NCBI RefSeq assembly: GCF_003254155.1
Contig: NZ_QKZI01000008.1
Coordinates: 60,291-124,290 of the forward strand
Direction: 5' to 3'
DNA: 64,000 bases
Origin: Psychrobacillus insolitus
GTDB taxonomy: Bacteria > Bacillota > Bacilli > Bacillales_A > Planococcaceae
Shown: one piece after another, positions 52,100 through 59,939 of the stretch
Layout of the letters: every line of letters starts with the position of its first letter
How positions within the stretch are numbered: position 1 is the stretch's first letter
The notes under the pieces: generated by a model
Seen by the model: only the letters and a program-made list of their open reading frames with translations
The model's database searches: none
Told to the model about the DNA's origin: nothing
Translations under genes and position numbers: made by a program

Positions 52100-52892
52100 T
52101 TTACATGTCCATAGTCGTTATTCAGACGGATCAGATTTTGCAGAAGTAGTGATGAAAAAGGCAAGTGAGCATGGAGTAACGCATATCAGCTTTGTCGATC
52201 ATGATACGGTCAAAGGACTACCTGAAGTTATGAAGCTTGGAGAAGAGTATGGGATAAAGGTCATACCTGGTATTGAAATTTCAGCTTACGATTTTAAAAG
52301 AGATCGCAAAGTACATGTACTGGGATACAACTATCAGCCTGAAGCTGTCCATATACAGAAGCTTTGTAAGCCTTTGTTAGAACGACGCCAAAAGCATTCT
52401 TTATGGCAAATAGAACAAATAAAGGATGCAGGATATGCGCTAAATATGGAGGCTATAAAAGAAACAGCTATGCCGTCCGAGACCATTTACAAACAACATA
52501 TCATGCAACATTTAACAGAAGCAGTCTATACATCGTCCGAATATAAGCAGCTATACAAAAGCTTATTTAAAGGAGAAGGAGTTGCTGCAGGTGATGTTGA
52601 ATACATCGACGCATTTGATGCAGTTCAAGCAATTCTGGGAGATGGTGGCATAGCTGTTGTGGCGCATCCTGGTCAGTTGAATTCCTATGACCTTATTCCA
52701 GAACTTGTCGAGATTGGTTTAAATGGAATTGAACGGAATCATTTTGATCATACAAGTGAAGATTTCTTGAGGATAGAAGCATTAGCTGAAAAATATGACT
52801 TAATCATGACCGGGGGAACAGACTATCACGGGTTGTACGGAGCAGCTATTGAAGTTGGAGATATTGTATGTCCTTCATTTGTAAAGATGTAA
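52089..52892 (+). CDS. PHP-family cyclic phosphodiesterase of the phn operon (PhnPP-like)
   Basis: PHP-superfamily phosphoesterase of 267 residues. Metal-binding motifs are visible: H6-x-H8 (DLHVHSRYSD), D36-H37-D38 (VDHDT), AHPGQ and GTDYHG. No PhnP (metallo-beta-lactamase) gene is present, and this gene overlaps phnL, so it most likely takes PhnP's place by opening 5-phosphoribosyl 1,2-cyclic phosphate. A PHP enzyme of this kind, PhnPP, is known from Eggerthella lenta and also removes a phosphate. The assignment rests on family and context. Confidence 0.82.
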   Translation: MKADLHVHSRYSDGSDFAEVVMKKASEHGVTHISFVDHDTVKGLPEVMKLGEEYGIKVIPGIEISAYDFKRDRKVHVLGYNYQPEAVHIQKLCKPLLERRQKHSLWQIEQIKDAGYALNMEAIKETAMPSETIYKQHIMQHLTEAVYTSSEYKQLYKSLFKGEGVAAGDVEYIDAFDAVQAILGDGGIAVVAHPGQLNSYDLIPELVEIGLNGIERNHFDHTSEDFLRIEALAEKYDLIMTGGTDYHGLYGAAIEVGDIVCPSFVKM

Positions 52893-52919
52893 ACGAAGAG
52901 TAATAGTTTTTGAAGATAC

Positions 52920-52931
52920 TGTAAATTTACA
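52920..52931. promoter_or_regulatory. Palindrome before phnD
   Basis: TGTAAATTTACA is a perfect 12-bp palindrome in the 119-bp gap before phnD. It contains TTTACA, like the repeats before phnG, and could be a shared control site. Confidence 0.35.
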
Positions 52932-53011
52932 CAAATGGAAAATAATTTATGTTTCAATATAAAGGTATGACTTTGCAATTCCATCTTATTTAGCGAAAAG
53001 GAGAATTATTA

Positions 53012-54052
53012 ATGAAGAAAAAATGGTCTATTACCACGATGTTTTTAGGAGCAGCACTACTACTAGCAGGATGTTCAGAAGGTGAAGCAGGTGCATCGGA
53101 ATCAGAAGTGGATGATGTGATTAAAATTGCTTGGTATCCAAACGAATCTGGTTCAGACATGAAATCTTCACGTGATGAGATTGGGAAAGTAATTGAAGAT
53201 GCTACAGGTAAAACAGTAGAACATCAATTAACAACTGACTATGCAATTGCTATTGAAACATTGGTTAATAATAATGCAGATATTGCATTCATGGGAGCAC
53301 AAGGTTATATCGAAGCTAAAAATGGAAATGATGCAATTCAACCATTAGTTGTACCAACAGGTGAATCAGGTACATTAGACGACGCGCTATACCATAGTTG
53401 GTTAGGTGTAAATGTAGATGCACAAGATGACTTTAAAGTAGACGGAGAGTTTTCGTTAGATACATTAGAACAAAAAAGCATGTCATTCGTATCAAATAGT
53501 TCAACATCAGGATTTGTTGTTCCATCATCATCCATTATCGCTCATTACGCAGAAAAACCAGGCTTCGAAGATTTAGTTGCAGAAGATTTGATGGAAGGCG
53601 GCCCATTATTCTCTCAAGTATTATTCGGTAACTCGCATCAAGGAGCTGCGGTTAACCTTTTAAGTAACAATTCAGAGGTTGCAGCTTTCTGTGATACATG
53701 TGTAGATAACTATGTAGAAGTTACAGAAGGTGAAGCGAACACAGTAGGATCTGTATATACAGTGAAAGACGATGCAGCAGAACCTTTTAACACAGTAACT
53801 GGAAAAGAATTTATGTTAATGTCTGTTACACCAGTATTAAATGCTCCATTTGCAGCGAATTTAGAAGCATTAGGACAAGAAGATTATGACACATTAGTAG
53901 CATTATTTACTTCAGATGAAATCGCGAACAATGAAAAGATCTTTGTTCCGGAAGATTCAGGTGAGTCAGGATTATTCTTCAGGTCAGCTGATGAAAGATT
54001 CGCAAAAGTAGAAGATGCTTGGTTCAATCCAATTCGTGAACTTTCTAAGTAA
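53012..54052 (+). CDS. phnD: Phosphonate ABC transporter substrate-binding lipoprotein PhnD
   Basis: Extracytoplasmic binding protein for phosphonates, 346 residues. The signal peptide ends in lipobox LAGC (Cys21). The PhnD-type features are the IAWYPNESGSD start of the mature domain, NADIAFMGAQGYIEA and VSNSSTSGFVVPSS, the loop that holds the phosphonate group. AAAAGGAG precedes the ATG. It heads the transport genes phnD-phnC-phnE-phnE; its own promoter is likely because a 119-bp gap precedes it. Confidence 0.92.
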   Translation: MKKKWSITTMFLGAALLLAGCSEGEAGASESEVDDVIKIAWYPNESGSDMKSSRDEIGKVIEDATGKTVEHQLTTDYAIAIETLVNNNADIAFMGAQGYIEAKNGNDAIQPLVVPTGESGTLDDALYHSWLGVNVDAQDDFKVDGEFSLDTLEQKSMSFVSNSSTSGFVVPSSSIIAHYAEKPGFEDLVAEDLMEGGPLFSQVLFGNSHQGAAVNLLSNNSEVAAFCDTCVDNYVEVTEGEANTVGSVYTVKDDAAEPFNTVTGKEFMLMSVTPVLNAPFAANLEALGQEDYDTLVALFTSDEIANNEKIFVPEDSGESGLFFRSADERFAKVEDAWFNPIRELSK

Positions 54053-54073
54053 GAAAGTAAATGTTTGAAAAAT

Positions 54074-54110
54074 TAGAGTGTGCATACGTTTACGTGCATG
54101 CTCTAGTTTT
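54074..54110 (+). terminator. Hairpin between phnD and phnC (possible attenuator)
   Basis: TAGAGTGTGCA pairs with TGCATGCTCTA (two G-T pairs) with a TTTT tail. Partial termination here would keep the binding protein in excess over the membrane parts. Confidence 0.55.
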
Positions 54111-54139
54111 ATAAATAAGCTAAAAGGGAGCGAATATAT

Positions 54140-54919
54140 ATGTCTTTAGTTAGAGTGGAGAATTTGGGGAAGTCATATAACGCACAAACCAAAGTTTTAA
54201 AGGATGTTAGCTTTAATGTAGAAGCGGGAGAGTTTGTTTCAATTATAGGACCATCTGGAGCTGGGAAATCTACACTTTTACGTTGTATTAATCGAATGGT
54301 CGAAATCGACGAAGGTAACGTGGTTTTTGATGGTCAAGACGTAGGCAGTTTGAACAAAAAAGAACTACGTAAAATGCGTACGAACATTGGTATGATCTTT
54401 CAACATTATAATCTCGTGCCACGCTTATCTGTTATTGAAAACGTGCTACATGGTAGATTTGGATATAAAACAACGCTTGAAGGAATCCTAGGGAAATTTA
54501 CAGAAGATGAAAAAGAACAAGCTTTTTACCTACTGAAAAAATTAGGAATAGAAGACCATGCGTACAAACGATGTGATCAGTTAAGTGGTGGTCAGCAACA
54601 ACGTGTAGGTATAGCACGCGCGCTCATTCAAGATCCCAAAATTGTCCTTTGTGATGAACCGATTGCTTCCCTTGATCCAAATGCATCAAAAGTAATTATG
54701 GACTATTTAAAATCCATTACGATGGAGCTGAATATTACGTGTATCGTCAATCTGCATCAAGTGGAAATTGCACGAGACTATTCCGATCGCATTATTGGTT
54801 TAAGTAAAGGCGGTATTGTATTTGATGGTTCGAGTTATAAACTTACTACGGACAGCACGGACTTAATTTACGGAACAACTACACCAAAAGTTCAAAAAAG
54901 ACAGTTAGTGACTGTGTAA
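54140..54919 (+). CDS. phnC: Phosphonate ABC transporter ATPase PhnC
   Basis: ATP-hydrolysing subunit of phosphonate import, 259 residues. Walker A GPSGAGKST, Q-loop FQHYNLV, signature LSGGQQQRV, Walker B VLCDEPIASLDP and switch His (NLHQVE) are intact; LRKMRTNIGMIFQ and the HGRFGY segment are PhnC-typical. AAAAGGGAG precedes the ATG. Confidence 0.95.
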   Translation: MSLVRVENLGKSYNAQTKVLKDVSFNVEAGEFVSIIGPSGAGKSTLLRCINRMVEIDEGNVVFDGQDVGSLNKKELRKMRTNIGMIFQHYNLVPRLSVIENVLHGRFGYKTTLEGILGKFTEDEKEQAFYLLKKLGIEDHAYKRCDQLSGGQQQRVGIARALIQDPKIVLCDEPIASLDPNASKVIMDYLKSITMELNITCIVNLHQVEIARDYSDRIIGLSKGGIVFDGSSYKLTTDSTDLIYGTTTPKVQKRQLVTV

Positions 54920-54931
54920 GGGGCAATTATA

Positions 54932-55720
54932 GTGAATGAAAAAGTAATGCGAAACCAAAGAAAGTGGCAAACGATACTATTTGCTGGGATTATTATCGCC
55001 TTGACGTATTTATCATCGGACATAACGGACTTTAACATTGTTCATGGAATTGCGACTTTACCAGATGCTGCTATTTGGATATTCTCCAATTTATTCGTTA
55101 CGCAGGAAAGCCTTGAAAGATTGCCTAAAATACTTGGGAAATTAGCGGAGACGATTCTAATGTCTATTGCAGCTACTACAACAGGAACGGTTGTTGCTCT
55201 CTTTTTAGGATTAATGGGCTCTAAAACAACTGGAACAAGCAATGCTTTGGCTATGTTTGCTCGATTCATTGCATCTGTTGCACGTAATATTCCGGTAGTT
55301 GCTTGGGCATTGATATTATTGCTTTCGTTTGGTCAAAACTCTGTAACAGGATACTTAGCGTTATTTGTAGGTTCAGTTGGGTTTTTAACGAGAGCTTTTA
55401 TCGAGTCTATTGATGAAGCAAGTCAAAGTGCGGTAGAGGCATTGAGAGCTACTGGTGCTACTTACTTTCAAATTGTCTATAAAGCAGTGATTCCCCAATG
55501 TTTACCACAGATGATTAGTTGGATTTTGTTTATGATTGAAACAAACATCAGAAGTGCCACACTTGTTGGTATATTAACTGGAACAGGGATTGGCTACTCA
55601 TTTGACCTCTATTATAAAACCCTTAATTATAATGCAGTAGCACTGGTTACACTTTGTATCGTCCTATCCGTAATTGTTATTGAGTTAATGTCAAATCATA
55701 TACGGAAGGTGATCCTATAA
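54932..55720 (+). CDS. phnE: Phosphonate ABC transporter permease PhnE (first copy)
   Basis: Membrane channel subunit, 262 residues with about six helices. The binding-protein-dependent loop has SQSAVEALRATGATYFQIVYKAVIP-like sequence, the EAA motif. The start is GTG at 54932 after AAGGGGC. It differs clearly from the second permease, so the two probably form a heterodimer. Its stop overlaps the next start (TAATG). Confidence 0.93.
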   Translation: MNEKVMRNQRKWQTILFAGIIIALTYLSSDITDFNIVHGIATLPDAAIWIFSNLFVTQESLERLPKILGKLAETILMSIAATTTGTVVALFLGLMGSKTTGTSNALAMFARFIASVARNIPVVAWALILLLSFGQNSVTGYLALFVGSVGFLTRAFIESIDEASQSAVEALRATGATYFQIVYKAVIPQCLPQMISWILFMIETNIRSATLVGILTGTGIGYSFDLYYKTLNYNAVALVTLCIVLSVIVIELMSNHIRKVIL

Positions 55721-56574
55721 TGGAAGCTATTAGTATATCTCCACATATAAAGCGAAAAGCGAATGGTAAAATTTCAATAAAAACAGGTAACAAATCAGAA
55801 CGGGTAATGAAATGGACAATTAGTACGCTTACTTTATTAACAATCATGGCATTTCTATTTTTCAACTATGATGGTTTGGATTTAGCAAAAGCTATTCCTG
55901 AAACAGCATACAACTTAAAAGTAATGTTCTTAGAACCTGGACTTAGCCATTTCACTTGGGGAGCAGCTTTTTACCAAGTTGGTATTACCCTTGGATTGGC
56001 TTTCCTATCCACGATTTTAGGTGCAGTAATTGCATTCTTTTTAGCACTGATGGCAGCGACAAATTTATCTAATAAGTGGATTTCTAAAACAGTGCGCATT
56101 TTCGTTGCTATTGTGCGAGCAGTTCCAACTGTATTATGGGTATTGATCTTTGCGATTGCAGCCGGTCTAGGAAGTGAAGCAGCTATTTTAGGAATGCTTT
56201 TTCACTCCATTGCTTATTTAGTAAAAGCATTTTCCGAAGCTTTTGAAGAAGTGGACAAAGGGATAATGGAAGCGCTAAAGGCAACAGGTGCTAGCTGGTG
56301 GCACATTGTCACTCATGCAGTTGTACCTTCCACTTTCACGTATTTGTTGTCCTGGACGTTTTTACGATTTGAAATCAACTTCTCAGTAGCTGTAGCTATG
56401 GGAGCAGCTGCCGGAGCAGGTGGTATTGGATTTGAACTATTCATGGCATCCGGGTTCTACTTTGATATGCGTGAAGTTGGATTAATCACTTATATGATAT
56501 TATTGTTAGCGATTATTTTAGAATTAATGTCGACGAGATTGAAAAATCGTTATTTCCCAGCTACAGCGAAGTAA
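55720..56574 (+). CDS. phnE: Phosphonate ABC transporter permease PhnE (second copy)
   Basis: Second membrane channel subunit, 284 residues, with an N-terminal cytoplasmic stretch of ~28 residues, then about six helices. The EAA-type loop is around KGIMEALKATGASWWHI. The C-terminal GGIGFELFMASGFYFDMREVG is family-typical. It overlaps the first copy by one base and ends the operon, followed by a hairpin. Confidence 0.93.
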   Translation: MEAISISPHIKRKANGKISIKTGNKSERVMKWTISTLTLLTIMAFLFFNYDGLDLAKAIPETAYNLKVMFLEPGLSHFTWGAAFYQVGITLGLAFLSTILGAVIAFFLALMAATNLSNKWISKTVRIFVAIVRAVPTVLWVLIFAIAAGLGSEAAILGMLFHSIAYLVKAFSEAFEEVDKGIMEALKATGASWWHIVTHAVVPSTFTYLLSWTFLRFEINFSVAVAMGAAAGAGGIGFELFMASGFYFDMREVGLITYMILLLAIILELMSTRLKNRYFPATAK

Positions 56575-56593
56575 ATTAAATGTAATTTGCACG

Positions 56594-56632
56594 GAGCTGC
56601 CCCCTTGTTGATCTGAGGGAGGCAGCTTTGTA
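56594..56632 (+). terminator. Hairpin after the phn transport genes
   Basis: AGCTGCCCCCT pairs with AGGGAGGCAGCT with one bulged base; only three T residues follow. Confidence 0.65.
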
Positions 56633-56669
56633 GCATTAGAAAGCCTTAACGGAAGAAGTCAAATGGTAG

Positions 56670-56713
56670 TTAGTATCTTTTTGGATACTATAACACCTTA
56701 AAGTGCGTACTTA
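56670..56713. promoter_or_regulatory. 44-bp operator copy A (HxlR module)
   Basis: A 44-bp element that recurs in reverse orientation at 59394-59437 with 41 of 44 bases identical. It contains the inverted repeat AGTATC-N6-GATACT. Its right end overlaps the -35 box of the pirin promoter, a position suited to repression. Confidence 0.85.
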
Positions 56714-56739
56714 TTAAATATCTCTTCTTAAATTATACT
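56711..56739 (+). promoter_or_regulatory. Promoter of the pirin gene
   Basis: TTATTA (56711-56716), 17 bp, TATACT (56734-56739), 32 bases before the pirin ATG and touching operator copy A. Confidence 0.65.
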
Positions 56740-56771
56740 GATAGTAAGGATTATAGAGGAGGATGGTAAGA

Positions 56772-57629
56772 ATGAACATGGAAAATATGAAATCGCGTGA
56801 TATTCAAAAGGTATGGACAGTAAATGAACGAAAAGTGAGTGGTGTTCATAGTGCTGGAGCAGTTCTGGAACCTGGATATTGGGAAGACTATGATCCTTTC
56901 TTATTGTTAATGGAAGATAAATTTGAAAAAGGGGCATTTGACGTACATCCTCACCGTGGAATGGAGACGGTGACATTCGTTATAGATGGCGCTATTAACC
57001 ATTATGATAGCGCATCAGGAGATGGTGGAAAATTACAAGCAGAAGATTTACAATTTATGACTGCTGGCAGAGGGGTCGTTCATAATGAGGCACCTGCTGA
57101 TGGTGAAAGGGTCCATACTCTTCAACTTTGGGTGAACCTGCCTCGTAAGGATAAAATGACAGCACCCCGTTATCAAAATATGCGTGCCGAAGATATGCCT
57201 ATTCGTCAGGAGGATGGCGCAATTATTCGTGTTTTTTCCGGTTCATCAGGTGATATTGTGTCGGATACACTGAATTACGTGCCTGTCACGTTTGTAGAAA
57301 TGGTTATGGAAAGTGGTGCTTCTGTTAGCCAGGACCTTCCTGGAAGTTACAATGGCTTTGTCTTTATATTAGAAGGTAGTGGAACTTTTGGGGAAAACAA
57401 AGTTGTAGCTCATAAAGGCCAAGCTTTATGGTTGGGAGCGGCGGATGCAACAAACATGAGTTATATAAATGTTTCTGCGAATGAAAAACTACGCTTAGTA
57501 CTATTTGCAGGCGAACCTATTATGGAGCCAGTAGTGGCAAGAGGGCCGTTTGTTATGAATACAGAAGAAGAAATTAAACAAGCTTATGCCGATTACAGAA
57601 ACGGTGTATTTATTACGCAAAATGAGTAA
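56772..57629 (+). CDS. Pirin family protein
   Basis: Bicupin iron protein of the pirin family, 285 residues. The N-terminal cupin has the metal site FDVHPHRGMETVTFV and a later HNE/HTLQLW stretch. Some pirins are quercetinases (quercetin 2,3-dioxygenase) and others are redox-sensing; the exact reaction here is unknown. The first ATG (56763) directly abuts GAGGAGG, so the ATG at 56772 is chosen with spacing ~9. It carries the same operator as the flavin oxidoreductase operon and HxlR gene, so it belongs to their regulon. Confidence 0.87.
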   Translation: MNMENMKSRDIQKVWTVNERKVSGVHSAGAVLEPGYWEDYDPFLLLMEDKFEKGAFDVHPHRGMETVTFVIDGAINHYDSASGDGGKLQAEDLQFMTAGRGVVHNEAPADGERVHTLQLWVNLPRKDKMTAPRYQNMRAEDMPIRQEDGAIIRVFSGSSGDIVSDTLNYVPVTFVEMVMESGASVSQDLPGSYNGFVFILEGSGTFGENKVVAHKGQALWLGAADATNMSYINVSANEKLRLVLFAGEPIMEPVVARGPFVMNTEEEIKQAYADYRNGVFITQNE

Positions 57630-57630
57630 A

Positions 57631-57682
57631 AAGAGTTGTCTTCATAGCCGTTGAAAAACGACATGGAGACAACTCTTTTATA
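57631..57682. terminator. Bidirectional terminator, pirin / FMN reductase
   Basis: AAAAGAGTTGTCT...AGACAACTCTTTT long stem with an inner CAT/ATG pairing between convergent genes. Confidence 0.88.
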
Positions 57683-57692
57683 ATTTTAACCT

Positions 57693-58259
57693 TTAAAACC
57701 CATACATAGCTTCTTTTTCTTCTCGAATTTTTGTAAACGTTTCTGTCAACACAACGGTATCTTCAACTAAACGTTCAATTCGGAAGAGCACATCGTCATT
57801 TACAATTTCTTTACGAAGGAAATCCTTGTCCTCAATAAATACGTATGTTTGAACAATCTGTGCTTTCATATAAGCTAAAATTGGTTTTAACTGTTGTTCC
57901 GCAATCAAGTAGTGCTTCGGAGAGCCAGCTGTTATTAGCATACTCACAATTTTATCGCGAAAAGCATTGACTGGAAGTAAATCAAAGATATTTTTTAATG
58001 TGGCTGGAATAGATGCTTGAAAGATCGGTGTTCCGATAATAATAGCATCTGCTTCCATAATCGTTTTTGTTACAAACCCTACATCGCCTTCATATTCCAA
58101 ATAATTGCGTCCATCACTAAATGGAACGGTATATTCAGCTAAGTCTATTAAGGTTACTTCTACATTTGGATACTTTTCTGTGATTGTTTTACATGTATAG
58201 TCCATTGCAGTTCGTGTTTTCGAACCGACGATGGAACTAGATAAACCAACAATTTTCAT
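57693..58259 (-). CDS. NAD(P)H-dependent FMN reductase family protein
   Basis: Flavodoxin-fold reductase of 188 residues, cytosolic. The flavin phosphate loop SSSIVGSKTR is at the N-terminus, and the GTPIFQASIPATLKNIFDLL block binds the isoalloxazine ring, as in SsuE-type or azoreductase-like NADPH:FMN reductases. A TTG three codons upstream abuts GGAG, so ATG at 58259 is chosen. It is 12 bases after the LLM monooxygenase gene, so it probably supplies reduced flavin to that enzyme. Confidence 0.85.
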   Translation of the reverse strand: MKIVGLSSSIVGSKTRTAMDYTCKTITEKYPNVEVTLIDLAEYTVPFSDGRNYLEYEGDVGFVTKTIMEADAIIIGTPIFQASIPATLKNIFDLLPVNAFRDKIVSMLITAGSPKHYLIAEQQLKPILAYMKAQIVQTYVFIEDKDFLRKEIVNDDVLFRIERLVEDTVVLTETFTKIREEKEAMYGF

Positions 58260-58271
58260 GTTAGACAACTC

Positions 58272-59330
58272 CTATTTCTGTGCTGTATATTTTTTAATTG
58301 CTGGTAAAATTTCGGTGCCGATTAACTCGATATTTTTCGCTAGGAGTTCAAATGGTACGCCGCCGAAATCCATTTGAGCGATATAGCGCTGATGACCAAA
58401 TAACTCATGCTGATACAGAATCTTTTCAATTATTTGCTGTGGACTACCAATATTCATCACATTACGTGTATCTGTACCTTGTATAAATTGTTGCTTTGGA
58501 TAGCCTTGTCCATTTATTAGTTCCAAACCTTTGTTCATATGAGGATAAGACTCTTTTAAGGCTTGTTGGGTTGTTTCAGCTGTGTAGAAAAAGCCTGCTG
58601 TTGCAACTGGAAGAGTCGATGAATCAAAACCACTGCGGTCAGCAGCTTCCCGGTAAGCATCAATAGAATATTTAAAGCTAGTAGCTGGACCACCTAAAGC
58701 TGCAAGCATCATCGGAACCCCAGCATTACCAGCTTTAATAGCACTTGCAGGCGGCCCTCCTACTGCACGCCAAATCGGCATCGATCCATTTTGTGGACGC
58801 GGAATAACGCGAGCATTGTTTAATGGAGCGCGGAACTCGCCACTCCAATTGACAGCTTCCTCTTGACTAATCTTCAATAACAGTTCAAATTTCTCTTCGA
58901 ATAATTCTTCATAATCACGAACATTGTAGCCTAGTAAATCAAAAAGTCCTATTCGTGAAGCACGTCCAGCAATGATTTCTGCACGCCCTTTAGATATCAA
59001 ATCAATCGTCGCAAAATCCTCATATACACGAACAGGATCGGATGTACTAACAATAGTAGAAGAGCTTGAAATTTTAATTTTACTAGTTGCCTGAGCAATT
59101 GCTGCTAAAACAACAGAATGAGCTTGCGTTGCAAAATATTCCTGATGACTTTCACCTACACTAAAAAAGTCTAAGCCAGCTTGTTCCGCTAATTTAGCTA
59201 AATCAATTATTTCATGAATCCGCTGTTTGGCAGAAATCCGTTCTCCTGTATGTGGATTTGGGAGGTGGTCTCCTAGTGTATATAGTCCAAATTCAAGTCC
59301 TTTACTTTGATCAATACGGTACTTCTCCAT
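58272..59330 (-). CDS. LLM-class flavin-dependent oxidoreductase
   Basis: Luciferase-like monooxygenase with a TIM-barrel fold, 352 residues. Recognisable are the FGLYTLGDHLPNP start, GLDFFSVGESHQEYF, the SSSSTIVSTSDPVRVYEDFATIDLIS block and RAEIIAGRAS. These enzymes use reduced FMN and oxygen. The substrate is unknown. AAAGGTTGGATG precedes the ATG. It starts the two-gene unit with the FMN reductase under a promoter (TTACTT-17-GATAAT, minus strand, 59391-59396 and 59368-59373) that abuts operator copy B. Confidence 0.88.
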   Translation of the reverse strand: MEKYRIDQSKGLEFGLYTLGDHLPNPHTGERISAKQRIHEIIDLAKLAEQAGLDFFSVGESHQEYFATQAHSVVLAAIAQATSKIKISSSSTIVSTSDPVRVYEDFATIDLISKGRAEIIAGRASRIGLFDLLGYNVRDYEELFEEKFELLLKISQEEAVNWSGEFRAPLNNARVIPRPQNGSMPIWRAVGGPPASAIKAGNAGVPMMLAALGGPATSFKYSIDAYREAADRSGFDSSTLPVATAGFFYTAETTQQALKESYPHMNKGLELINGQGYPKQQFIQGTDTRNVMNIGSPQQIIEKILYQHELFGHQRYIAQMDFGGVPFELLAKNIELIGTEILPAIKKYTAQK

Positions 59331-59393
59331 GCTTCATCCAACCTTTCACTTTAATTTCTATAATGCTATTATCTCTCTAAGCAATAAAACAAG

Positions 59394-59437
59394 TAAGTAC
59401 GCACTTTGAAGTGTTATAGTATACAAAAAGATACTAA
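59394..59437. promoter_or_regulatory. 44-bp operator copy B with divergent promoters
   Basis: Reverse-oriented copy of the element at 56670-56713. Leftward it overlaps the -35 of the LLM operon promoter exactly as copy A overlaps the pirin -35. Rightward it contains TTGAAG-17-GATACT, a plausible promoter for the HxlR gene, so the regulator would control itself. Confidence 0.85.
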
Positions 59438-59450
59438 GGGGCGAAAAAAG

Positions 59451-59789
59451 ATGGATAAACAACCTGAACTATGTCGTGTAGATGATGCTTTAAACATATT
59501 GGTTGGAAAATGGAAGCCAATTATATTATTAACTTTGTTGCAACAAGGTACTAAAAGATTCAGTGAGTTAAAAAGAAGTGTACCAGGAATTACACAGAAA
59601 ATGCTAACCAACCAACTGCGTGAGTTAGAGAAAGAGGATATTATTACACGAAAAGTGTACGCACAAGTACCCCCAAAAGTAGAGTATTCAATCACAGAAT
59701 ACGGAAAGAGTTTAGAACCAATACTAGTAGCAATGCATGATTGGGGAACAGCACATAACCTGCATAAGAAGAATATAATAAGTAATTAA
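59451..59789 (+). CDS. HxlR-family redox-type transcription regulator
   Basis: Winged-helix regulator of 112 residues. The HxlR signature is clear: CRVDDALNILVGKWKPIILL, FSELKRSVPGITQKMLTNQLREL (recognition helix) and VEYSITEYGKSL (wing). The single cysteine C8 sits at the conserved N-terminal position used by YodB, CatR and HypR to sense quinones, diamide or hypochlorite. ATG at 59451 follows GGGGCG; earlier in-frame starts lie in the operator. It is divergent from the LLM-FMN reductase unit and shares the operator also found before pirin. Confidence 0.9.
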   Translation: MDKQPELCRVDDALNILVGKWKPIILLTLLQQGTKRFSELKRSVPGITQKMLTNQLRELEKEDIITRKVYAQVPPKVEYSITEYGKSLEPILVAMHDWGTAHNLHKKNIISN

Positions 59790-59820
59790 GCCAGTAAACG
59801 TATGTTTACGGCTTTTTTTT
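59789..59820 (+). terminator. Terminator after the HxlR gene
   Basis: AGCC-A-GTAAAC pairs with GTTTAC-GGCT, followed by eight T residues. Confidence 0.9.
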
Positions 59821-59893
59821 GTTCGATTTGTCTCACATATCCATATTTAGTAATTTTAAGAGTGCTAGAGGAGTTAAGAAAAATATGTTATGC

Positions 59894-59927
59894 TTAGTAT
59901 AACTATTTAGCAGTACAACTATACTAA
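59894..59927. promoter_or_regulatory. Inverted repeat before the methylase-like gene
   Basis: TTAGTATA and TATACTAA are perfect inverted 8-mers 18 bp apart; the right one runs into the ribosome site. The half-site resembles the TTAGTAT of the nearby 44-bp operators. Confidence 0.4.
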
Positions 59928-59939
59928 GGAGGTTTTAGA

